This document shows, in pieces, positions 8,707-17,278 of a stretch of 64,000 nucleotides of DNA. Origin of the DNA: Flavobacteriales bacterium (GTDB lineage Bacteria; Bacteroidota; Bacteroidia; NS11-12g; UBA9320); contig JACJZW010000001.1 in assembly GCA_020635355.1 (NCBI GenBank), forward strand, positions 248,001 to 312,000. Reading direction: 5' to 3'. The notes under the pieces are model-generated. The model saw nothing but the letters and a program-made list of their open reading frames with translations. It did not search any database and was not told the DNA's origin. Made by a program: the position numbers and the translations under genes. Positions within the stretch are counted from its first letter, which is position 1, and every line of letters starts with the position of its first letter.

Positions 8707-10125
8707 TTATTTATTCTCTACGATTTGAGCCATCATATCGGCTTCACATACCAAACGGTCTCCAACGTACGCCTCACCGTGCATTAAACACAGTCCGCGA
8801 CGAATAGGGGCGGTTAATTCCATCTTAATAATCAGGCTGTCGCCAGGCACTACCTTGCCCTTAAACTTGGCGTTCTCAATTTTGACGAAATAGGTACTCC
8901 AGGCTTCCGGATTTTCTTTGTCGTGTAATACCAGAACGCCTCCGGCTTGCGCCATCGCCTCCAGCTGCAATACGCCGGGCATCAATGGTTCACCCTGGAA
9001 GTGACCCTGAAAGAAGTATTGATCGCCGGTAATATTCTTTACAGCTGTGATAATCTTTTCGTTGATCTGTACAATCTTATCAACCAACAGAAAAGGGAAG
9101 GAGTGAGGCAGAATTTTCTCAATCTGCTGATAGTTAAAGATCGGTTCTGCGTTCGGGTTGTAACGCGGAATATTTTTCATTCGTTGCTGCTCCTTTATGG
9201 ATTTCAGCATGATCTTCCGAATCTTCTTCGCAAACTCCACGTTGGCCGCATGACCGGGACGGGCTGCCATGATCTGAGCCTTCATTGGCATACCAACCAA
9301 TGCCAAATCCCCAACCATGTCCAGCAGCTTGTGTCGTGCCGGCTCGTTTTGAAAACGCAATTCAACATTGTTAAGAATGCCTTCTTTCTTCACCTCAACC
9401 TTGGGCTTGTTAAACAACTTCGCCAATGAATCAAGCTCATTGTCTTCAATTACCCGGTCCACGATCACAATGGCGTTGTTCAAATCACCACCTTTAATGA
9501 GATTGTTGTCAAGCAGCATCTCCAACTCATGCAGGAAACAGAAGGTGCGGCAGCTTGAAATCTCGTCGCCAAATTCACTTAGGCTACTGATGGAGGCATG
9601 CTGACTCCCCAACACCGGTGAGTTATAGTCGATCATCACCGTTAACCGATAATCGTCTAACGGCATGGCTACCATCTCCACGCCTCGTTCTTCTTCTGCG
9701 TAGCTGATGTTATAAGGCACCACAAAATACTCGCGCTCCTTGCTTTGTTCCACAATGCCCACCTTGCGCAACATGTCCACGAATGGTCTGGAAGATCCAT
9801 CCATAATAGGCGTTTCTGCCGCATCCAGTTGAATCAATACATTATCGATTTCCAATCCGGCCAGCGCAGCCAACACATGTTCAATGGTGTTTACCTTTCC
9901 ACCGTTTTGTTCCAAGGTAGTTCCTCTGGAAACATCGGTTACGTTTTCTGCTAATGCTTCAATGATGGGCTGCCCGTCCAGATCTATTCGCTGAAACTTG
10001 TAGCCATGATCCTCCGGTGCAGGCATGAAGGTCATATTCACCGGTTTACCGGTATGCAATCCAACACCACTAACCGTAAAGGATTCTTTAATCGTGGTTT
10101 GAAGTTTTTCCATATCAACGCTCAT
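8707..10125 (-). CDS. lpxC/fabZ: Bifunctional UDP-3-O-acyl-GlcNAc deacetylase / 3-hydroxyacyl-ACP dehydratase (LpxC-FabZ fusion)
   Basis: The first about 310 residues are LpxC, the zinc deacetylase that commits to lipid A: GVGLHTG near the N-terminus, the zinc His in TIEHVLAAL, zinc ligands His and Asp in RHKLLDMVGD, and the catalytic His in RPGHAAN. From about residue 330 the protein is FabZ: ILPHSFPFLLVDKI, GHFQGEPLMPG with the active-site His, and the Glu in LEAMAQAGG. Both active sites look intact. This fusion is characteristic of Bacteroidota. The ATG at 10125 overlaps lpxD by 11 bp; a second ATG at 10113, just after the lpxD stop, is an alternative start. Confidence 0.97.
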   Translation of the reverse strand: MSVDMEKLQTTIKESFTVSGVGLHTGKPVNMTFMPAPEDHGYKFQRIDLDGQPIIEALAENVTDVSRGTTLEQNGGKVNTIEHVLAALAGLEIDNVLIQLDAAETPIMDGSSRPFVDMLRKVGIVEQSKEREYFVVPYNISYAEEERGVEMVAMPLDDYRLTVMIDYNSPVLGSQHASISSLSEFGDEISSCRTFCFLHELEMLLDNNLIKGGDLNNAIVIVDRVIEDNELDSLAKLFNKPKVEVKKEGILNNVELRFQNEPARHKLLDMVGDLALVGMPMKAQIMAARPGHAANVEFAKKIRKIMLKSIKEQQRMKNIPRYNPNAEPIFNYQQIEKILPHSFPFLLVDKIVQINEKIITAVKNITGDQYFFQGHFQGEPLMPGVLQLEAMAQAGGVLVLHDKENPEAWSTYFVKIENAKFKGKVVPGDSLIIKMELTAPIRRGLCLMHGEAYVGDRLVCEADMMAQIVENK

Positions 10126-11188
10126 CTTGCGTGTTTTCGTTCTGTTCCAATGATTGCTTTATCTTCTCCGTAGTGCGCTCAAGTTGTTTGATTTTGCTGC
10201 GCATCTCAGGGAGATTCTGTATGATCAAAATGGTTCGAAGGGCATCCTTCAACGGCATAACCGGACTTCCAAACCACTGCGTATTTTCCTCTTCGATATC
10301 CCGGTTCAATCCACTTTGAGCACCCACCTGCGTTCCGCTAGCTACTTTCAAATGGCCGGCAAATCCCACTTGTCCGCCAATCACACAGCGCTCACCCAAC
10401 GTAGTACTTCCTGAAATTCCCGATTGACCGGCTATAACCGTATGGGCTCCAATTTCAACGTTATGTGCCACCTGAATTAAATTATCCAATCGGCAGCCAT
10501 CACCAATTCGAGTGCTTCCCAAGGTTGCGCGATCAATGGAGCAGTTGGAACCTATTTCCACCTTGCTTCCAATAATCACATTACCAATCTGAGGGATTTT
10601 AATATATGAACCGTCCTTTTGAGGGGCGTGTCCAAAGCCATCACTTCCAATCACGGTGCCGGAGTGAATGATAACTTCATCGCCAATCCGGGAATCGTAA
10701 TAGATGGATACGTTGGAGTAGATGATGCAATTATTGCCCAGCGTGCTACCAGCACCAACATAGCTATTCGGATAGATTTTGGTGCCATCACCAACGGTAA
10801 CATGATCATCGATCACCACATTGGGTCCTAGGTACACGTCCTTTCCTATGGAGGCAGTTTCAGCAACCGTTGCCGAAGGATGAATGCCTGATTTGGAAAC
10901 GGCAGGATTAAAGTATCGGTTCAGAACCTGACAAAATCCCAGATATGGATCGTCCGTGCGAATGAAGGTCTTGTCGGATGAAGAATCTATTTCCTGTTCC
11001 CGATTGATCAGAATCACATCGGCTGATGTGGTTTGAAGATGATCCACGTATTTCACGTTCGCCAGAAAGGTCAATGACCCCGGTAAACCCTGATCAATTT
11101 TGGAAATTCCCATGAAATATTCACGTGGTTTCCCCTCGATCGATCCCCCAAGAAAATCCGCAACCTCGGTAACCGAAAGCTTTGTCAA
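10115..11188 (-). CDS. lpxD: UDP-3-O-(3-hydroxyacyl)glucosamine N-acyltransferase
   Basis: LpxD adds the second hydroxyacyl chain to the lipid A precursor. The 357-residue protein has the N-terminal uridine-binding domain (SLTFLANVKYVDHL), many hexapeptide repeats, the catalytic His region HSGTVIGSDGFGHAP, and a C-terminal coiled helix rich in charged residues after MPLKDALRTI. It starts at a TTG (11188), 27 bp after the HD gene; no in-frame ATG fits the conserved N-terminus MTKLSVTEVADFLGG. It overlaps lpxC-fabZ by 11 bp. A perfect TACTTTTG -7 element lies just upstream. Confidence 0.95.
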   Translation of the reverse strand: MTKLSVTEVADFLGGSIEGKPREYFMGISKIDQGLPGSLTFLANVKYVDHLQTTSADVILINREQEIDSSSDKTFIRTDDPYLGFCQVLNRYFNPAVSKSGIHPSATVAETASIGKDVYLGPNVVIDDHVTVGDGTKIYPNSYVGAGSTLGNNCIIYSNVSIYYDSRIGDEVIIHSGTVIGSDGFGHAPQKDGSYIKIPQIGNVIIGSKVEIGSNCSIDRATLGSTRIGDGCRLDNLIQVAHNVEIGAHTVIAGQSGISGSTTLGERCVIGGQVGFAGHLKVASGTQVGAQSGLNRDIEEENTQWFGSPVMPLKDALRTILIIQNLPEMRSKIKQLERTTEKIKQSLEQNENTQDER

Positions 11189-11204
11189 ATTCGCCGTTTT
11201 GTGG

Positions 11205-11212
11205 CAAAAGTA
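11205..11212 (-). promoter_or_regulatory. Putative internal -7 element (TACTTTTG) before lpxD
   Basis: An exact TAnnTTTG match in the 27-bp gap between the HD gene and lpxD, 17 bp before the TTG start. It suggests the lpx genes can be transcribed independently of the HD gene. Confidence 0.4.
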
Positions 11213-11215
11213 AGA

Positions 11216-12436
11216 CTATTTTGGCGTACACAGGAAATACTTTCTGACCACGCGATTGGGGCTCGAAAAGTTGTAATTATCAGAGGCGTGAACCAGGTCC
11301 ATCAGCTCTCCATTCTTACGATTGATCAGTATTTTTTCGGAATTGGAATCGTAGGCCTCATTGGCTGCCAACCCACTGTAAACCAGAAATGAACAGTCCT
11401 CTTCGGTCCAATTAAATCGCCCACTCAGCTGTTTTATTTCTGCGTCCTTTTGTTCGTCACTAAACGGCGTTTCCTGAAATCGTGTAGCGGGCAATTTGCG
11501 GTTGATCAAACTGTTGCAGAGGTAGGCTAAAACCGGATCCACGTCATCCTTCCAATACTTGATACAGGCGTACAATTCAATATCATCCAATTCATTAAAC
11601 CGATCTAGAATCGTGGGATCAGAACTCAATTCGTGAGCCTGTATTCGATTCTTCAGGAAATAGGCCAGTTTGGGTAACATGAACACTTCTTTTCCGCCAT
11701 CCACCAGGTATCGCGCCCGGCGCATAATGCTCAGCAATAAGCCATCCGCCGCCAAGGCTGTCTTATGCAAATAAACCTGCCAATACATCAGCCTTCGGGC
11801 AACGATGAACTTCTCAACGGAATACACGCCTTTTTCATCAATCACCAATTGATCTTCCCGCACATTCAACATGTGAATGATGCGCTCCAACCCAACAATT
11901 CCTTCCGATACACCGGTGTAAAAACTGTCTCTGGTGAGGTAATCCAATCGGTCCATATCCAATTGAGACGACACCAATTGATGAAGAAATCGCTTGGGAT
12001 ACGTATCGCTGAAGATTTGAATGGCTTGTTCCAGGGCACCGTTGAACTCCCCGTTTAGGCGGTGCATATACGCCAGGGACAATTGCTCGTGATGAACTCC
12101 AATAAGAATGGTGTCCTCCAACACATGCGAAAACGGGCCATGACCAATGTCGTGTAACAGGATCGCCGCTTTGGCTGATAGCGCCTCATCCTCCGTAATC
12201 TCTACGCCTTTATTCCGCAACACCGCGATGGCCCGATGCATCAGATGCATGGCACCAATGGCATGATGAAAACGCGTATGGGTTGCTCCCGGATACACCA
12301 ATCCCGTTAAACCCAATTGCCTGATTCTACGCAACCGCTGGAAATAGGGGTGCTCGATCAGCTGGAAGATCAATTCATCATCAATGTTGATGAAACCGTA
12401 AATGGGATCGTTGATGATTTTCCGGGATGACGCCAT
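11216..12436 (-). CDS. HD domain-containing phosphohydrolase (dGTPase/YdhJ-like)
   Basis: A 406-residue metal-dependent HD superfamily protein. The metal site is seen as His in TRFHHAIGAMHL near residue 55, the HD pair in AILLHDIGHGPFSHVLE near residue 95, and the distal Asp in LDMDRLDYLTRDS near residue 160. This layout is shared with dNTP triphosphohydrolases and with stand-alone HD proteins of unknown substrate. In Bacteroidota the gene is frequently found directly upstream of lpxD, as here (27 bp). The ATG at 12436 follows a TAATTTTG element by only 4 bp, so the message may be leaderless. Confidence 0.85.
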   Translation of the reverse strand: MASSRKIINDPIYGFINIDDELIFQLIEHPYFQRLRRIRQLGLTGLVYPGATHTRFHHAIGAMHLMHRAIAVLRNKGVEITEDEALSAKAAILLHDIGHGPFSHVLEDTILIGVHHEQLSLAYMHRLNGEFNGALEQAIQIFSDTYPKRFLHQLVSSQLDMDRLDYLTRDSFYTGVSEGIVGLERIIHMLNVREDQLVIDEKGVYSVEKFIVARRLMYWQVYLHKTALAADGLLLSIMRRARYLVDGGKEVFMLPKLAYFLKNRIQAHELSSDPTILDRFNELDDIELYACIKYWKDDVDPVLAYLCNSLINRKLPATRFQETPFSDEQKDAEIKQLSGRFNWTEEDCSFLVYSGLAANEAYDSNSEKILINRKNGELMDLVHASDNYNFSSPNRVVRKYFLCTPK

Positions 12437-12440
12437 GCGG

Positions 12441-12448
12441 CAAAATTA
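12441..12448 (-). promoter_or_regulatory. -7 element (TAATTTTG) abutting the HD gene start
   Basis: An exact TAnnTTTG octamer ends 4 bp before the ATG of the HD gene. Transcription started by it would begin at or next to the start codon. A TTTG lies 13 bp upstream, closer than the usual 18-20 bp. Confidence 0.45.
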
Positions 12449-12612
12449 AGCGGGTTACACTCAAAGAGGAGGTAAGAGGAGGGAATATGCCCTAAATCGA
12501 CCAGCAGTGAGTTGATCCGGCTAAAAATTGAACAAAAAATTCCTGCGTTTATACTGCACATCCGAATATTGCAGTTGTAATCACACATCTTCAAATTATC
12601 CCTTACCAGCCA

Positions 12613-14169
12613 ATGCAAAGCTTTCACCTTCTCTGGGCAGATGACGAAATCGAATTACTCAAACCTCACATTCTCTTCCTGGAGTCAAAGGGTTATAAAC
12701 TCACCACCGTGAACAACGGCATGGATGCCATTGATCAAATCAAGGAACAACATTTTGATCTGGTTTTTCTGGACGAGAATATGCCGGGCATTTCCGGGTT
12801 AGACGCCTTAAAGGAAATCAAGGAACTGGATAAGGATCTTCCCGTAATCATGATCACCAAAAGTGAGGAGGAACACATTATGGAGGATGCCATTGGGTCC
12901 AAAATTGCCGACTACCTCATCAAGCCGGTAAACCCCAATCAAATTCTGCTCAGCATTAAACGACAACTGGATAATAAACGCTTAGTCACTCAGAGCGTGG
13001 CCAGCCGATACCAGCAGGAATTCCGAAATATTATGATGGCTCTGATGGACCATCAGGACTTTGACGGATGGAAGAAGATGTATAAAAAACTCGTGTTTTA
13101 TGAGCTCGAAATCCAGGAAAGTAATGAGACCGGAATGGAGGAAGTATTGGAGACACAGAAACTGGAGATGAACCGGGAGTTTTCGAAATATGTTCAATCC
13201 AATTACGTCGACTTTATCCAGTATGACAACAACGAAGCACCCGTCATGTCGCATACCTTGATGCGCAAGGAGGTAGTTCCGCAGGTCTCCGATGATCAGC
13301 CGGTTTTCTTCGTGTTGATCGACAATCTTCGATACGATCAATGGAAATTTATCCAACCCATCATTTCGACGATGTTTCGGGTAGAGCGCGAAGATCTCTA
13401 TCTCACCAACCTTCCAACTACGACCCAGTATTGCCGTAACAGCATTTTTGCCGGTTTGCTGCCCGCCGATATTGAAAAGCGTTTCCCTAACAAATGGAGT
13501 AATGACGAGGATGAAGGAGGTAAAAACTTGTATGAAGAGGAGTTCTTAAACGATTTGCTCAAACGCCTACGGCGAGATGATATCAAAACAAGCTATACCA
13601 AGGTGGTTCACCTCAATCAGGGCAAGGATCTGATCGACGATGTGCCCAACCTGTTTGACAACGATTTAAATGTGATTGTCTACAACTTTGTGGATTCACT
13701 CTCGCATGCTCGTACTGACAACAAAGTGATGCGGGAACTGGCTGAAAATGAAGCCGCTTACCGCTCTTTGACAAAGTCATGGTTTGAGCACAGTCCGCTA
13801 TACGAAACCCTAAAACGCATATCCGAACGTAAGGCGAAGGTGATCATCTCCACCGATCATGGTTCGGTTAAAGTGACTGATCCGGTTAAGGTGGTGGGTG
13901 ATAAGAAAACCACGACCAACCTGCGGTACAAAACAGGACGAAATCTCAGCTTTAACGAGAAGGAAGTGTTTCACATCAAGGATCCACAAAAAGCCGGACT
14001 TCCCGTTCAACACCTGAGTTCCAACTACATTTTCTGCCGTAATTCAGACTTTTTTGTCTATCCCAACAACTTGAATCACTACGCTAAATACTATAAAGAC
14101 ACCATTCAACACGGTGGTATCAGTCTGGAAGAAATGGTGGTTCCATTGATTCATTTGGCCTCAAGATGA
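12613..14169 (+). CDS. porX: T9SS response regulator / PglZ-domain phosphodiesterase PorX
   Basis: At 518 residues this has the length of the Porphyromonas PorX. Residues 1-120 are a receiver domain with phospho-acceptor Asp54 in VFLDENMPG, the acidic pair near residue 10 and the Lys in YLIKPVNP. A helical linker follows to about residue 210, then a PglZ (alkaline-phosphatase superfamily) domain: Asp237 in VLIDNLRYD, the threonine cluster at 269-271 in NLPTTTQYCR, NFVDSLSHAR, and STDHGSVKV with metal ligands. In T9SS bacteria PorX with PorY and the SigP sigma factor controls secretion-gene expression. It overlaps tsaE by 4 bp. Confidence 0.93.
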   Translation: MQSFHLLWADDEIELLKPHILFLESKGYKLTTVNNGMDAIDQIKEQHFDLVFLDENMPGISGLDALKEIKELDKDLPVIMITKSEEEHIMEDAIGSKIADYLIKPVNPNQILLSIKRQLDNKRLVTQSVASRYQQEFRNIMMALMDHQDFDGWKKMYKKLVFYELEIQESNETGMEEVLETQKLEMNREFSKYVQSNYVDFIQYDNNEAPVMSHTLMRKEVVPQVSDDQPVFFVLIDNLRYDQWKFIQPIISTMFRVEREDLYLTNLPTTTQYCRNSIFAGLLPADIEKRFPNKWSNDEDEGGKNLYEEEFLNDLLKRLRRDDIKTSYTKVVHLNQGKDLIDDVPNLFDNDLNVIVYNFVDSLSHARTDNKVMRELAENEAAYRSLTKSWFEHSPLYETLKRISERKAKVIISTDHGSVKVTDPVKVVGDKKTTTNLRYKTGRNLSFNEKEVFHIKDPQKAGLPVQHLSSNYIFCRNSDFFVYPNNLNHYAKYYKDTIQHGGISLEEMVVPLIHLASR

Positions 14170-14582
14170 TTTTTGAGATTGCCGAAAGCGGCGATTTAAC
14201 ACCCCTTGTTGATTACCTAAAGAAGGTAGCCTTAGATCATAAAATCTTCCTGTTTCAGGGTGATCTGGGGGCAGGGAAAACTACCATTGTGAAGGCAATT
14301 GGTGCCTCTCTTGGTCTGGGAGATCAGATGAACAGTCCTAGTTTTGGTTTGATCAACGACTATCAAACAGCTTCCGGTGACCACTTCTATCACATTGATT
14401 TATACCGGTTAGACGATCCTGCGGAAGCCTTCGACATTGGATTATTGGAGGTATTGGACAGCGGTTCAATATGCTGGATCGAATGGCCGGACATCCTCCG
14501 GGAGTTATGGCATTCCTATGATACAGTTTCGGTTCAGATCGAGGTGCTAAACGATGGCAGCCGCCGTATCTTTGTGTCGTGA
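14166..14582 (+). CDS. tsaE: tRNA threonylcarbamoyladenosine biosynthesis protein TsaE
   Basis: A 138-residue P-loop ATPase needed with TsaB and TsaD to make t6A37 on ANN-decoding tRNAs. Seen: Walker A FQGDLGAGKTT near residue 30, the conserved SPSFGLINDYQ, HIDLYRLDDP, and the WIEWPD motif near residue 105. Length is normal for the family. It overlaps porX upstream (ATGA) and the M28 peptidase downstream (GTGA), each by 4 bp, so the three are translationally coupled. TsaE next to porX is a frequent Bacteroidota arrangement. Confidence 0.95.
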   Translation: MIFEIAESGDLTPLVDYLKKVALDHKIFLFQGDLGAGKTTIVKAIGASLGLGDQMNSPSFGLINDYQTASGDHFYHIDLYRLDDPAEAFDIGLLEVLDSGSICWIEWPDILRELWHSYDTVSVQIEVLNDGSRRIFVS

Positions 14583-15730
14583 GATATTTTGTTAATTTAC
14601 TGATTATCACATTCCTGTCGGCTTCTACTCAAGCACAGATTTACAACCCTAATGTGGATCAGGCCTTAGATGATGCTGATTTGGCGGTGTCCTATCTCAG
14701 GACCTTCGAACAACTAGGTATAAAAGAACCGGGATCATCCGAACTCAGTGCAACGGCAAATTGGTTAGTTGATCAATATGTAGGTTTTGGCTACTCGGAT
14801 ATTCGACGAGACACCTTTCACGCTCTGGGATTTGATCAACAAAATATCGTGGTTCGAAAATCGGGTCAGGTGAACGACTACGTGGTGATCGGGAGCCACT
14901 ATGACACCGATAAAGGTCCAGGTGTTAACGATAATGGTACCGGCGTTTCTGCCACCTTATTTGCCGCGGATATTTTGGTTGATTTACAGACCTATTACAC
15001 CGTCTACTTCATGAATTTTGCCGGAGAAGAAGATGGCTTTTTAGGCAGTGAACATGTCGTTTACAACCTGTTGGATTCGCTCCCGGGAACCTTGCGACTG
15101 ATGATTAATCTGGATCAATTGGGTGGAACATCCGGAGGATCCGGAAATGACCGAATTTACTGTGAGCGCGATGAACTTTCCTTTCCATGGGAGAATGATC
15201 AGTCTTCGAGATTAGTCACCGATACGTTGGCCAATCTTGTCAAGCTGTATACCTCATTAGAACCCGTGTTATCGAATGCGTACAGTAGTGATTACATACC
15301 CTTTCAATCAGCGGGCTATGTGATAACGGGCTTGTTTCAGTACAGCACCTATGTACATCGGCACACCATCCGTGATAGCTTGAATAAGGTGGATACCTTG
15401 TCGTTCATTCAAGCTGCCAGAGCAGCTGGGGCGGCCGCCATCCATTTTGCCAGGGTGCCCAAATTCATCGGTGTAAATGATGCGGTTTATCCAACCGTTC
15501 AACTATGGATGAATAAGGAGAATGAATTATGCTGGGAACCCAACGGAATGCCCGAAAAATGGACATCTTTGCAGCTGATGAATTTAACGGGAAACGTGTT
15601 GGTGAATACTGGAATAGAACCGGGTTCTGATCGGGTTAAGATATCCGAAATACCGGGCATTTACCTGGTTAAATTTTCCAACCCAGCCGGTGAATTCCAT
15701 ACCCAACGTCTGATTATTCCCGGCCGTTAA
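14579..15730 (+). CDS. Secreted M28 family zinc aminopeptidase
   Basis: The 383-residue protein has a signal peptide (FVNLLIITFLSASTQAQ) and an M28 metallopeptidase domain. The two-zinc site is visible: His and Asp in GSHYDTDKGPG, Asp in GVNDNGTGV, the Glu pair in FAGEEDGFLGS, Asp in INLDQLGG and a distal His in YVHRHTIRDS. The last 80 residues (LQLMNLTGNVL to LVKFSNPAGEFHTQRLII) resemble a degenerate T9SS type A sorting domain, suggesting surface export. The start is a GTG overlapping the tsaE stop; no later start keeps the signal peptide. The substrate is likely peptides with a free N-terminus. Confidence 0.88.
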   Translation: MRYFVNLLIITFLSASTQAQIYNPNVDQALDDADLAVSYLRTFEQLGIKEPGSSELSATANWLVDQYVGFGYSDIRRDTFHALGFDQQNIVVRKSGQVNDYVVIGSHYDTDKGPGVNDNGTGVSATLFAADILVDLQTYYTVYFMNFAGEEDGFLGSEHVVYNLLDSLPGTLRLMINLDQLGGTSGGSGNDRIYCERDELSFPWENDQSSRLVTDTLANLVKLYTSLEPVLSNAYSSDYIPFQSAGYVITGLFQYSTYVHRHTIRDSLNKVDTLSFIQAARAAGAAAIHFARVPKFIGVNDAVYPTVQLWMNKENELCWEPNGMPEKWTSLQLMNLTGNVLVNTGIEPGSDRVKISEIPGIYLVKFSNPAGEFHTQRLIIPGR

Positions 15731-15733
15731 TTC

Positions 15734-17122
15734 ATGCGCATTACCCCACATGGAGCCGCTCGTCAGGTGACGGGCAGTATGTATCAGCTTGTACTGGATA
15801 GCGGTTACACCATACTGGTTGATTGCGGACTAAACTATGAGCCGGAATTCCGACGGGAAAACAATGCCCTGTTTCCATTTGATCCCAGTGAAATTGACGT
15901 TGTGTTATTGACGCATGCTCATCTGGATCACAGTGGAAATTTACCCACGCTCTACCGCAAAGGTTTTCAGGGAAAGGTGCTGTGCACCGAACCTACGTTT
16001 GTCTTGTGTGAACTCCTTCTCTCAGATTCGGCAACGTTGGAAGCCAAACGGGTTCAAAAGGCTTACAAACGCAAAAATCGGGAGGCCGGTGCCGGACGAC
16101 TGTATGGGCATGGCGACGTACGCGATGTCACGGAAAATATGGTTACCCTGCCTTTCAATAAACCGTTTGAACTTACACCGGACGTCACACATACTTTCAT
16201 TCCGGCCGGACACATTCTGGGTGCCGCTTCCATCGTATTGGACATCCGAGAGAGAGGACGGACTAAACGAGTTGTTTTTTCCGGAGACCTGGGTAATCGC
16301 GGGTCAGAAATAACGGTAGATCCACAGATTCCGGAAAACGTAGATGTTCTATTTCTGGAAGGGACCTATGGCAACAGATTGCATCGTGACACGGGTAATG
16401 GGGAAGAGGTGCTGGAACAACACATCCGAAAAACCTGTGTGGAAGATCGGGGACGTTTACTCATCCCAGCCTTCAGCGTAGGGCGAACACAAGCCATTCT
16501 TTATACGTTAAATCGCTTGTTTCGGGAAGGGAAATTACCGCCGGTTAAGGTTTTTGCCGATAGTCCGATGGGCATTACCAGTAGTGAGATACATTCAGAA
16601 TTTCATGAATACCTCAATCCGGAGACCGCTGAATTTCTGGAGACCTATCATGATTTATTTCGTTTCAAGCAACTGTATGTGATTGAGGATAAAGACGATG
16701 TAGAATTCATGGAATCCTGCAGGGAACCCTATGTGATTGTTTCATCAGCAGGAATGCTCGAAGGCGGGCGGATTCAGAAACATGTTCGGCAAAATTTACT
16801 TCACCCGTCATCCACCATACTGATTGCCGGCTATTGTACTCCCGGAACCCTGGGCCACCAGTTGTTGGAAGGGAAAAGCCAGGTGCGGATTCAAAAACAC
16901 GATGTACCGGTATTTGCCACCATTGACCGAACCGATGCCTTTAGTGCCCATCCGGACCAAACCGGATTGGTGAACTACGCCGATTCCGTGGCAAAATCCG
17001 GAACTCCAACGGTGTTTTTAACCCATGGTGAAGAAGCCAGTTTAATGGCCTTCGGCGATGTGTTGAAATCACGGGGCATGGATGTTCATATACCGGAGAT
17101 GGGAGAGGAGATCGTCGTGTAA
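15734..17122 (+). CDS. MBL-fold RNA metallohydrolase (beta-CASP family)
   Basis: A 462-residue metallo-beta-lactamase-fold nuclease with a beta-CASP insert, like CPSF-73/TTHA0252-type RNA exonucleases. Motif 2 is THAHLDHSGNLP near residue 57, motif 3 is the His in IPAGHILGAAS, motif 4 is Asp in FSGDLGNRG, and beta-CASP motifs are FLEGTYGNR (A), the Glu/His region around ADSPMG, SSAGMLEGGR and the C-terminal His in FSAHPDQTGL. It is cytoplasmic (no signal) and starts 3 bp after the M28 stop. Likely RNA processing or decay; the target is unknown. Confidence 0.88.
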   Translation: MRITPHGAARQVTGSMYQLVLDSGYTILVDCGLNYEPEFRRENNALFPFDPSEIDVVLLTHAHLDHSGNLPTLYRKGFQGKVLCTEPTFVLCELLLSDSATLEAKRVQKAYKRKNREAGAGRLYGHGDVRDVTENMVTLPFNKPFELTPDVTHTFIPAGHILGAASIVLDIRERGRTKRVVFSGDLGNRGSEITVDPQIPENVDVLFLEGTYGNRLHRDTGNGEEVLEQHIRKTCVEDRGRLLIPAFSVGRTQAILYTLNRLFREGKLPPVKVFADSPMGITSSEIHSEFHEYLNPETAEFLETYHDLFRFKQLYVIEDKDDVEFMESCREPYVIVSSAGMLEGGRIQKHVRQNLLHPSSTILIAGYCTPGTLGHQLLEGKSQVRIQKHDVPVFATIDRTDAFSAHPDQTGLVNYADSVAKSGTPTVFLTHGEEASLMAFGDVLKSRGMDVHIPEMGEEIVV

Positions 17123-17278
17123 AACAGACCGTTTGTAAACTCCTGTCAGAACGTCATAAAATCGTCTTCAAATGTCCATAAGTTGTTGGTATCTTGCCCC
17201 TCCAGTGCCAGTCGTGGCGGGCATTAAGGGTTAGTTTTACCGTCTTAATATCGATTAAAACGAAACCAATTTCGGAGT

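Noticed and set aside
8947..9429. 160-codon frame antisense to lpxC-fabZ
   Set aside because: Shadow frame of a well-supported gene.
17123..17278. Promoter of gyrA (TATCTTGC near 17190)
   Set aside because: It departs from TAnnTTTG and has no matching -33 element.
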